A DNA stretch of 64,000 nt, from NCBI RefSeq assembly GCF_036588685.1, contig NC_086386.1, positions 6,914,117 to 6,978,116 of the forward strand, read 5' to 3'. This document shows, in pieces, positions 1-10,900 of this stretch. The translations under genes were made by a program, and so were the position numbers. This DNA comes from Mytilus trossulus. Taxonomy: Eukaryota; Mollusca; Bivalvia; Mytilida; Mytilidae. Every line of letters starts with the position of its first letter. The stretch's first letter is position 1. The notes beneath the pieces were generated by a model. That model worked only from the letters and a program-made list of their open reading frames with translations. It did no database searches and was not told where the DNA came from.

Positions 1-1
1 A

Positions 2-154
2 TTTATGGCTTTATCGAAGCTACGCCTTGCTGTCCCAATTCTAACTGGTCGTGGCCGCGAACTTGTACATCTCGCACTGCCGAAGGTTAAACTGCCGAAT
101 GGATGTCATAATATGCCGCATTTCTTTCCCGCAGTCACCCGTGAGGTTATTTGA
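2..154 (+). CDS. possible 3' terminal exon of an unidentified gene (partial)
   Basis: An open frame enters from the left edge and ends at TGA 152-154. It has 49 codons from an internal ATG at 5. GC content is well above the surrounding AT-rich DNA and codon use looks protein-like. The peptide contains the segments LAVPILTGRGREL and LPNGCHNMPHFFP. An AATAAA lies 10 bp after the stop, which fits a terminal exon. I do not recognise the product. It could be a chance frame inside a repeat, because only about 150 bp are visible and no splice site can be checked. Confidence 0.3.
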   Translation, partial: FMALSKLRLAVPILTGRGRELVHLALPKVKLPNGCHNMPHFFPAVTREVI

Positions 155-163
155 TGATAAAAG

Positions 164-169
164 AATAAA
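164..169 (+). promoter_or_regulatory. poly(A) signal candidate
   Basis: AATAAA lies 10 bp downstream of the TGA at 152-154. It supports, but does not prove, a gene 3' end here. In such AT-rich DNA the hexamer also occurs by chance. Confidence 0.25.
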
Positions 170-499
170 CAAGTAATTCAAAAAACTTCATTATATTTTA
201 TATAATATAATAATGAAATCATGTTTTTTTTTATTTCTGTGTTAGTTGATATCTGACAATTTGTTTTGTGCATGTAGTTTTATGTTCCCCAAGACGTTCA
301 ATGCCTTGCCGAAATCTTGTGAGGGTCTGGTTTGGGGCCTTTCATTTCAATGTTTTACTTGAGGCATAATTTATCTATTCTTGGTATTTTTCGTCCTTTC
401 TTCTCTATTCCTTATATTTTATTACCTCATTATAATCTATTTTTTATGTTGGCATATTTGTCTCCATTTTTTTCATTTTTTATTGTGAGTAGAAACGCC

Positions 500-1507
500 C
501 AGGGGCGGATCCAGGATTTCCAGTTAGGGGGGGCGCAAAAATTATTTTCGCCGAGCGGAGCGAGGCGAAAAATTTTTGAAGTTATTTTTAGGTAAAATTA
601 TTGAAATATGCTTCCAAAGGGCTGAAATGTAGATATCTCGAACTATTGTGTGGTAAAATGATCGAAAAATTAAAGTTTCAAGTTGAAACCGCTTTAATCC
701 ACACCAGACAACAATCTACAGATAGACGGGCGGACAGACGGACGCAAAGTGAGACGAGACAGATCACAATTGCTCACCTGACATATATATTTTGCAAACG
801 AAAATTTCTACTTTTACCAGCAATTTTTAATTGTCCTTTCATAATATCTGTTTTTTTACTTTTTAAATTTTTGGAGGTTGTCCCAGACTTTACTGTGTTC
901 GCAACAAAACAACTAAAATCAGAATGAGATGCATTTAAGCAGTTATCTTTATTTTTCCAAGCACGTAATTCGGTACAGAATTCGGCTAAATATTTAGGTT
1001 TGCAAGTGAGAAACAAATATAGACACAGAGATGCAAATTAATAAACTAACCTTTCGCTTGAAACAGTATTTCTATCTTCCATAACGGATATTATGAAAGA
1101 ATCTCACCTGCCGATAGTTTCTTGACCGTGTCATGATGACATTGTGAAAGTGAGTATAAGGGATGTTTTGGAACTTCGATTGTCAAAGAAATTTATTATA
1201 AAAACCGGAAATACAATGTAACATTAGTTTTTACTTTAACTGCTAAAAAAACCCTATTATATTTGTCATCAAACGCAGCTCCGCATTTGACACTTTCCTT
1301 TGAAATAAGTTATAGAACTTTAATAAAGCGTGGGTCAGTTGATTAGTAATCACCTTGATTGTGTTAAACTGACTGTTTTATATACTTTGAATGATAAAAA
1401 AGATGTAATGGTCTCTTCTGATACTTAAATATGTTGGAGTAAACCCATGCTTTGCAAATTTTAGGGGGGGCGCACGCCCGCCACGCCCCCGCCTAAATCC
1501 GCCCCTG
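500..1507. mobile_element. non-autonomous TIR DNA transposon (hAT-like ends), about 1.0 kb
   Basis: The left end reads CAGGGGCGGATCCAGG and the right end is its approximate inverse (TAAATCCGCCCCTG). The flanks AACGC (494-498 and 1508-1512) could be a short target-site duplication. G-runs lie just inside both ends. CAGGG-type termini are usual for hAT elements, but the expected 8-bp duplication is not clear. The interior has no transposase-like frame; the short frames at 601-927 and 774-1016 have no recognisable domain. It lies about 475 bp upstream of the C1q gene. Confidence 0.55.
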
Positions 1508-1574
1508 AACGCGTACTAATTTTATAATCCTGGTACCTTTGATAACTATTTACACAACTTGGTCGATGCCACTG

Positions 1575-1905
1575 CTGGTGGACGTTTTGTCCCCGAGGGT
1601 ATTACCAGCCCACTAGTCAACACTTCGGTGTTGACATGAATATCAATAATGTGGTCATTGTTATAAAATTCCTGTTAACCAAACTTTGAAATTTTTGAAA
1701 AACTAAGGATTTTCTTTTTCAGGCATAGATTACCTAAGCCGTATTTGGCACAACTTTTTGAAATTTTGGATCCTCAATGCTCTTCAACTTTGTACTTGTT
1801 TGGCTTTATACATATTTTGATATGAGCGTCACTGATAAGTCTTATGTAGACGAAACGCGCGTCTAGCGTACTAAGTCATAATCCTGGTACTTTTGATAAC
1901 TATGA
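1575..1905. repeat. dispersed SINE/MITE-like repeat, copy 1
   Basis: A second copy lies at about 7385-7715 and diverged parts at about 57190-57390 and 25600-25720. Shared landmarks are GTCCCCGAGGGTATTACCAG near the left end, a central line with TCCTCAATGCTCTTCAACTT, GTAGACGAAACGC near the right end, and a final segment CTGGTACTTTTGATAACTA. The last motif also occurs just before the element, at about 1529-1549. The repeat carries a small perfect hairpin at 1616-1635. The copy ends 78 bp before the C1q start codon, so it may contribute to that gene's promoter or leader. Confidence 0.6.
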
Positions 1906-1982
1906 TCCTTTATTCTATATTCAGTAAATTCTTTCGAGACCCTCTTTTATCTTATCGTCATTTCGGTCAATAAGTAACAGAT

Positions 1983-4114
1983 ATGGCACCAAAAGTTAAG
2001 AACAACCATTTCCTATTATTGTTGCTTGTCAACTTTGTGTTTTGCGAAAATAGCTCTGATGGAATTTGGACAAAGGAACAACTTCATTATCTAGAAAATC
2101 TCAAAAGAGAAATAGGTAAGTTTGCTAACTTTATCCCATGAAATACCTCATTTCCTCATTGACAAATTAATCCGAATCCAAACCGACAAGCCTCCATTAC
2201 TCCACAATGCCGCTGCGTAATAGAGAATTAGGAATTACAAATAATAAAGTCGTTAGCTTGACCCGGTATGTTAAAGATCACTTGAACAATTTAAGAAAGT
2301 CGACAAACCACTTTTACAGTAGGAATGGAAACATTAACGTATGATTTTCAAGTTTTTTAACTTTGTTGATTATTACCTGCAGGTTAAAAATACTTTTTTT
2401 ATGTGTATGTTATGTAAACATACAAGAAAAAAACATTGTTTTCTTATTGTTACATTTCAAATTTACTCAAACATACTGTGCATCTCTTGTAGAGTATCTT
2501 AAAGAGACATGTAAACAGCCACAAATTTCAACTTATGGTAAGTTCAAATTTTATCCTTGGTTATAGACATTGGTTGTGTAAGCCAAAAAGAAGAAACATA
2601 AGTCAACATAGTACACAGCGATTTATAAAAAATCAAATATATATAAAATATAAAAATAGATAAAACAAAGAAAATCCAAAGTATAAACCTAAACGGCAGT
2701 ATTTCTTTACAGTTGCAATATGCAAGTTATATTGCCTCCCCAACATGCAGAATATTCAGTTAAATGTCTTACGGATTTATAGTAAAATCTAGCTATCGAA
2801 GCCTGATTTTCGTGTATGAAAAAACTCCGAAGTGTCAGCTGTGGTTGCAGTAAACATTGTCGTTACTTATAAGTTGAACTGAAAATATGGTAAACTTATC
2901 AATAGCTGTTCAATAGCATCATAATTGGACAGAAATTCAATTACAAGGTAAATCATGCAACACACAATGACCATCGATAACGCTTCGTATACTTTTAGAT
3001 ACCTATAGGTAAACATATGCATAGCTTAAGTTGAAATAGTTTTAAATCATAGGAACCCCGTGTTCCTTTTAAAATAAATATTTTACTAAACATATACGTT
3101 TCTGAAATAAAATATCACAAGGAAACCTTTAAACATATGCAGGGCACAGCTCCGATGTGTATGCAAACATGAGTTGCAAAACATTGGGAAAAGTAGATGA
3201 TTTTGACGCGAAGTATGTAACTTCTGGCAATTGTGTTGATGAAATCAATATGTGCTTGTGCGTCTTTTTTAAACTGTTCAAATTAAATACAGCGGTAATA
3301 CTGTGTCGAGTTAAAAGATATATGGTTAAAATACAAGTAGACGTAACTGCAAACACGTTGATCAAATCGAAAAACAATGCTGCTATGAAATATCTCAAAT
3401 TATTCTTACTATTCCTATACGATAATTCACCCTTCGATCAGGTTGAACAACTATGAATAATGAAGATTAAACGAAATTAAAATCACCTTTCCGTATCATG
3501 AGGTTGTCTGAAAGCTTCTGTCAGTCCTGTTTGAACAATACCCATAGTCCAGATTGAAATCAATATGCCAACAGTGTTCAAACTGAGAAGTAATAGTGTT
3601 ATTTCGGATGAAGTTTAAATTACAAAACAAAATATTATATCACAGTTGATCAAATTTAAAACACAATATCATATTTATTTCGACAGGTCAGAATACTGAG
3701 GACGTACCACTGCCGATAGATGTTCCGTCCATAAATGAAATACAGCCTATAGCGTTCTATGCCCAACTCTCACAGACGTTGACTATCGGAGACTTACAGG
3801 CAGTTGAGTACGATGTCGTACGGGTAAACGTTGGTAACGGCTATGACAAGAGACATGGCCATTTCACAGCTCCCGTCCCAGGACTCTTCTATTTCTCGTT
3901 TACAGTAATGTCGTTTCCTGATAAAAGCGTCCACATGGAAATTGTAAAAAATGGAGTGGTCTTCGGAAATTGCTTTGCTGACAGTCATGGGTATGAAAGT
4001 GGTACCTCAACAGTGATCACCCAATTAGACCAGGGAGATATGGTTTGGGTACGACACATCAAAGCAGAAATTCCACAACCTTTGCATCCTCTGTACAACG
4101 CATTTATTGAATGA
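1983..4114 (+). CDS. secreted C1q domain-containing protein
   Basis: Coding exons are 1983-2115, 2493-2537 and 3687-4114. Phases are 1 and 1, giving 606 nt and 201 residues. Residues 1-21 form a signal peptide (MAPKVKNNH, then a Leu-rich core ending VFC). Residues about 30-58 are charged and may form a short helix or coiled coil, with no collagen repeat. Residues about 82-201 form a C1q domain: AFYAQLSQ start, then FTAPVPGLFYFSFTV, then LDQGDMVWV. Proteins of this class are secreted lectin-like pattern-recognition or oligomerising proteins, and bivalves carry hundreds of them. The domain ends YNAFIE, slightly shorter than the usual F-x-GFL ending. The start is chosen because it gives the signal peptide, and all splice sites are GT-AG. 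The ligand is unknown. Confidence 0.9.
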
Positions 4115-4265
4115 AATTTATTCAATCAATTGGAAAGAAATCAAAGACATTTGAATTAAATTTCTTCAGATTTAATTTAAAAAAAAGTAGAGCAAATATC
4201 TTTGATATATGAAAAATTGGGACGATTTCTAAAGTAAAAAAAAATAGTTTGTACACAATTAATGC

Positions 4266-4271
4266 AATAAA
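4266..4271 (+). promoter_or_regulatory. poly(A) signal of the C1q gene
   Basis: AATAAA lies 152 bp after the TGA of the C1q gene. It is the first good hexamer downstream of the stop and gives a short, plausible 3' UTR. Confidence 0.45.
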
Positions 4272-4274
4272 GAA

Positions 4275-4939
4275 AGTCGTGTTACAATGTTAAAGATACA
4301 GATCTATGGTGCATAATTCATACAGGATAGTAATTTACATTTACAAATTGGATAAAAAATAGAGATAAGATACCAAAGGAAATCAAACTCATAAATCGGA
4401 AATAAACCTACAATTTTAGGGAAAAAAGACGGATAAAAGACAAACAATTCTTGTAGAAAAACAACATAAAAATCTATAGTCTGCGCAACACAAACATGAG
4501 TCAATTCTCATTTTTTTTATTTTACCACTTATTCATCAATGAGTTCAATTCATAGCACTTTCAAGACTGATATCCAATGCTTCTTTGATAAGAAAAGCAC
4601 TAATGGGTTGGATAAAAAATAATTCGTTCTAGTCAGTTCAGGAGTCAACATACCTCGTACGAGTATCGAAAAGAATTTTGTTTTTATTCTAACCTTACTA
4701 GTTAGATATAAAAATAAGACTAAGTGTACCACAAAACAGAGTGTTTTATCAAAAAGGCTGAAAAAGTTATCAAAAAAATATAATGCAACCTTATCATTTA
4801 TTGTACAAAGTGTAATTCTTAATAAAACAATCAATAAATAATATTACAAACCATTTAGAAATCGTAATAAAAATAAACAGCATTAAGTTGAAATAAAATC
4901 ACCACTTTAAAAGACAAATTAATAAAATAAATAATTATC
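4275..4939. other. intergenic spacer between convergent C1q and SLC49A4-A 3' ends
   Basis: AT-rich with no credible coding frame. It probably contains the 3' UTR of the minus-strand transporter. TTTATT at 4797-4802, which reads AATAAA on the minus strand, is a candidate poly(A) signal about 140 bp past that stop. Nothing else is recognised. Confidence 0.5.
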
Positions 4940-7900
4940 CTAATCCACTTTAATCTCAGTTTCATCGATCTCAAGTCTATTATAACGTTCCTTAAGGAAC
5001 GCAAGCACTGGTATACAAGATGCAATAGCTCCTATCAGGCACCAGTTTTCCCATGCTGAACCTAGTGTTGAAAACAAAATTGTAAATTTAATAATCATAT
5101 TGGCATAACGTAAATACGTAAATCGATTCAAAAGAACTAAATTTGATGTAAGCCATCGCATGTGACGAAATTAACCAGGATTATTGTAAGTCTGATCTGA
5201 GACATTGGTTCTTTAACAAAACATAATCATCAATATGAATGATTAACAAACTGCTTTCAGTTATGCATATTTAATCTACTGGGTTTCCTCATGCTTACAC
5301 AATTTATCCTTAGTTAGCATTGAAAATCAATGAGTCCTAATTTTCCGTGAGCAATATGTCAATGTCTTACCAATATTTGGAACCATCAGTACTATAAGGA
5401 ACACTAGACCACCAATGTTATTTAGTAATGTTAACACTAAGTTTGTGACTCCTTCTGCCACAGGGTAACTGGCTTCACAAGCCATCTCAAAGTATAATGG
5501 AGAGGTGGAACCAAGCATCATACAGAATATTATAATGGAGGCATAAAGTTGAACTGAAAAAGAAAATAATTAAAAAATAGATTTTAATCATACGTTTTTT
5601 GATTGAGTTAAGTCTGCCAATTGATATTTTATCGTATGTTTTTCTATGTTGTGATGTTATGCTATTGTGTTAGAAAAAGGGAGAAGGTTTGGGCCCATTA
5701 AAACGTTTAATCCCGCTGCAAATGTTTGCACCTGTCCTAAGTCAGGAATCTGATGTACAGTAGTTGTCGTTTGTTTATGTAATATATACGTGTTTCTCGT
5801 TTCTCGTTTTGTTTATATAGATTAGACCGTTGGTTTTCCTGTTTGAATGGTTTTACACTAGTAATTTTGGGGCCCTTTATAGCTTGTTGTTCGGTGTGAG
5901 CCAAGGCTCCGTGTTGAAGGCCGTACTTTAACCTATAATGGTTTAATTTTTAAATTGTTATTTGGATGGAGAGTTGTCTCATTGGCACTCACACCACATC
6001 TTCCTATATCTATTTGTAAACTTTATTTTTATGATTTCAAGTTAACGTTTCACTGACATCATGTTTCCATGACGTAGATATTGCAAAAGGTTTTGGTGAC
6101 TGTGGAATCCGAAACTGACAAGAGAAACTCCCAACATGCCATATTGTTACAATATTATTTTGTGTGTTTCATCATCACGTCACAAGTGTCAATTATGCTT
6201 TTGGCTTACAACTTTTTTTTATTCAAACGCCACTTTTAAGTCTTGAGCAAACGAAACGACTGTCTGTCGTATACATTTATAATCTTGGTATCTTTGGAAA
6301 GTTTTAAATAGAGTGTATAAACATAGTTAACGTATCTTTAAAAACACTTATGAATCATAGTATATTTAATAGTTTTGATACCTTTAAGTGAAAATCCCTA
6401 AAAACAAACTCTCTCGACAACAGCGGTCATTAAAACATACTGTTAACTAAAAACGTATAATTTTTAATTTTCCTGTTTTAATAATTATTGTTGATAAACA
6501 TTTCGCATTTCTTGAAATAAACGCATCACAGATACCAGGATTGAAATTTTATTATTTCGACTGCCGTGTGTTTCGTCTGCAAAAGATTCATGAGTGACGC
6601 TAAAAGAAAAAGACAAAGAAAAGCCAACTAAAGTACGAAGTTGAAACCATAAAATGTACTTACTTTGAGAATTAGGAATGGTGCCCTGTATAAGGAATGT
6701 AAACCATACTAAAGACCCAGCAGCACCAACATAGAGAAACAGTAAAAACAATCTCATGTGTTTTGAAAATACATCAGCAAATCTGTCAAAAGATAAAACA
6801 AAAATATCAAAGAGAGACAGTCGTTCTGTTACTAGACAAATTGTTTGAAGCCAAGCATTCTTTATTCATTTTTAACCATATGAGTTTCGAGTTTGCATAA
6901 TAACTTGTAAAAGAAACAAGTTGTATGAGACTAGTTACTGTGATCTCATTCTTTACTAAATTTTACATCCCACATTTTCCGGTTGAATTCAATAGATATA
7001 TTTTTCCAAGTATACAAAAGGAACCAATAAACTGCTCCTTCATACATGATACTGCAATGAAGAATTTAACAACATATGTGTATGCATATCAAATTTCAAT
7101 TACTTATTAGTAATGAAATTACAACTTGCAAAGCATACAGCTCGTTCTGAGATCAATAGATCAACACGTTTTCTGAATAATACAATGTAAACTAGTAGTC
7201 GTGAGTAAAAGTATGAATCTTTTTGCTGAGTGAGCACTCGAGTAAATGTTTTATAGTATTATTATAAACCTCCCTATACAGTATGCAGAGTAGCTAATAT
7301 GTTTGAATATTTTCATACAAACAAAAGCGATTGAACAACTATATTTTTGTTATTTTACAATTATCTATTTATGACTAAGGAATCAATTTGACGTTTCGTC
7401 CCCGAGGGTATTACCAGCCCAGTAGTCAGCACTTCGGTTTTGACATGAATATCAATTATATGGTCGTTTCTAAATTTTTCTGTTTACAAAACTTTGAATA
7501 TTTGGAAAAACTAAGGATTTTCTTATCCCAGGAGTAGATTACCTTAGACATATTTGTCACAACATTTTGGAATTTTGGGTCCTCAATGCACTTCCAACTC
7601 TGTATTTTTTTGGGGCTTTTCAACTGTTTTGATATAAGTGTCACTGATCAGTCTTATGTAGACGAAACGCGGGTCTTGCGTATTAAATTATATACTGGTA
7701 CCTTTGATAACTATTTTAACCTACCTTGCGATAGCTAATGTTACTATGCATCCTCCTAATAAAGAATAAAATCCTAACCAACCGGCTTGTTCCTGCAACA
7801 AAATAATGTTTGAGTTTACTTTCCAGTGAATAAAAAGTACCTGTAGTGTCCAACTAGTTGTTATGTATAAAAGATAACAACATTAAATCTTTTAGTCTCA

Positions 7901-10900
7901 ACCGTGCCTTATTCCACCAACATTTACACGTTGGTTTATCTAAATATTGAGTTTATGTCACCCTTAACGTTTGAATGCTTTATAGTTACTTTTTCGTATG
8001 CTTGTTGTTATACATTTGTAGTTGATTGAATATTGTTCATTTCAATGTGTGTTGGTTTTTTCTTTACTTTTACATTTGATCATGCACGCTACTGTTTAAA
8101 TATTGAATTATATTTGAACAAATATTTGTTAGTTGATATCTAAACATTAATATCGATAATTTGATTATTGAAATAAGTCCGAGAACAACTTACCTCTGAT
8201 ATATTATGAGGTTTGAGGATAACATCTAGAACACTTTGCCAACAGCCATAGACACCTAACGACACTCCGTATGTCAGTCCTATCAACCAAAACTTGCCAT
8301 TTCTACACAAAATAATTAGGTTTGAACATTAGTGCTTGTTTACTGTTACAATTAATACACATATAAAATATATATTCCTGAAGTTGCTGAGAACAAAAAT
8401 CGGAAACTTTTTGAATGAACTAATATGTATTTCACCTGCATGATTAGATTGGATGTAAATTTTATAGGGAAATTCACTGAAATTTTAAACATTCCTTAAA
8501 TTTGCAACTTAAAGGTTAATTTCCGATGCGTTTTCCATCTTACCTGAATAATTGTTTAACCCCACTTTTAAAGTCTACTCTTTCCGCTGAAGCTGATATA
8601 GAGGGCGGAAGTTTTGGTTTGTTGGGAAAGTATACCAACACTAGCAGAAAGACTAATACTGCTAAACCACATTCTGTGAAAAATCAAATATTATATAAAT
8701 TACAGCCACCAGCAGTATACCGCTAGTAACATCTCATATATCCATATAGAAGATACAAATAGTGACAGAATCGAATGAACTGAAAAAGTAGCGATGCTGC
8801 GTACGTGGCAAGTATAAAGCGTCTCATGCTTTGCATGCATATCTACCATACGATCGAACTATTTGGCTCGTTTAATTTTCATAAAATTTTGACAAAGTAT
8901 TTACTTTGACTCTTTGACAAAAATATAAAAATTTCAAAAAGTTTGAACCAACCATTTTATCAGAAAAAATACACTTATATAGCAGTTTGACAAACAGCTG
9001 ATACACTTGTTATATAGCAGTTTGACAATTAGCTGATTTCACAGAGTTATCTCCCTGTAGTGTTAGGTACCACCTTAAGGAATGACTTTAATATTTTGTC
9101 TGTCCATGGAGAAATTACATCAAAAACGTGGTGCACACTGATAAAAGCTATTATTAGAATCCTATGTTATTATAACATGTGTCACCGATGTCGACCGTCA
9201 ACGGGTAAAACACAACAGAATGTCAAAGAAACAAAATTTCAAGGAGTCGCACTTTCTGAATCGTTTTCACTGGAATACAGATAAAACAAAAGAAAACTTC
9301 CTAACTAATTATGTTATTCCGCATCTTACTTATTCAGTGGCTTCAATCAAAGTCATATCGAGTTCCAAAGCCTAACGGAAATAAGAAACTACAAACATAA
9401 TATTATATTTTTATCATGATGTCAAAAGATACTTATTTTCTTAACATGTTTCTGTCTTAAGATAGGTGTGTGTCAATACTTACCCCAATACATTAGTTTC
9501 ATAATCTCTGATCTCTCTTTATGAATTCTTGCTTCTATATAAATAAATTAATTCGAACTGAACATAAATGCAGCAAAACACAAACGAAATAAACAAAAGC
9601 AACATATTTCTAAAACTGCATTTTATAAAATATATTTGTTTAACTGCTTACCTTAATCGCCACTATTGCTGAACATTTTCTTTTATCTTTATTTTTACAA
9701 ATGTAAATTGAGTTTCATGTGATGTGGTACTTAGTCATCAATGTCGTTCACATATTTAGTTGTTACCGTTACTGGTGAACATTAGTACCGAAAACCACTT
9801 CGGTGCATAAACAAATGAAGTCTAATTTTATAGCACTGGGATTGAGACCAGTGTTATTGGACTACTTTTTATAGCACTAGGATTGAGACCAGTGTTATTG
9901 GACTATTAGTTTCTTGCGTTTTTTCTTTATTAATTGATAAATTATTGACAAATTACGGTTCCAACTTATGCAGTTTTTTTCTGAAATGGATTGTGTTATC
10001 ATTTCACCGTCCCCTTACTGTTCGGTTATCTAATAATTCATTGGTTTTCCAATATTTGACTTCGAGTGTTCCTGATGAAGATACATCCAGGAACACAACA
10101 GTTGCTTTCCATTTGTGCCGTTGGTTGATATAGTCGAGACTGAGTGTTTGATTTTGCAAGTTGATTGGAAGGTCCATTTTCAAATTTACCTAGGAGTATG
10201 GTATTTTTGTAAACATTTTATTCAGAAGCATAAAATTTATGAAAGTATTTATTTCATTTTTTTAAGGGAATCACAATATTGTTTTATTCATTTTCATTAT
10301 TTTTATATTTTTGTAGAATGGGATTTGGCAAGTAACTTAATTGTGTGAACAGACAAAGCACTTAAATTTCTTAATATGAATGACATTTGATTAAATATAC
10401 CAAAAAGAATAGCGTTTTAACAAATACCATGGCAATGCATTGCACTAAGAGCAATTTTTTTTTGAAAAATAACAAGGATATATGCGCAGAACGAATAAGA
10501 CGTATTTAAAGATAAAACAAAATACCCCAACTATCGACTTCATGTCTGCTATATTGCATGTTACACATATAAGTTGACACAAAATGTTTCGTACCAACTA
10601 GAAAATAGATCTATTGGTTGGACAGTGAAAGTCTTTGGATGATTATGGAAAATATTTTCAGGCAGTATCCCCATTTAAAAAATGATTCTAAACGAAATGT
10701 AACTTGATACACATTACGCACGATTATGATATATGAAAGATTTTAACTTTTGGTTTTTATTGTGTTACCTTGATTGTATTCTATGTTTCATACCTACCAT
10801 TGATCTGACTGATGTTGTACCACGTACTTTGGTTTTTATTGTGTTACCTTGATTGTATTCTATGTTTCATACCTACCATTGATCTGACTAATGTTGTACC

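Noticed and set aside
3157-3456. 99-codon frame between C1q exons 2 and 3
   Set aside because: It lies between an AG-preceded start and a stop, but exon 2 joins the 3687 exon perfectly in phase. The peptide has no known domain and the opposite strand is equally open, so it is probably chance.
8526-8726. Plus-strand 66-codon frame
   Set aside because: It is antisense to SLC49A4-A exon 6. The equivalent frame at 25969-26160 is antisense to paralogue B exon 6.
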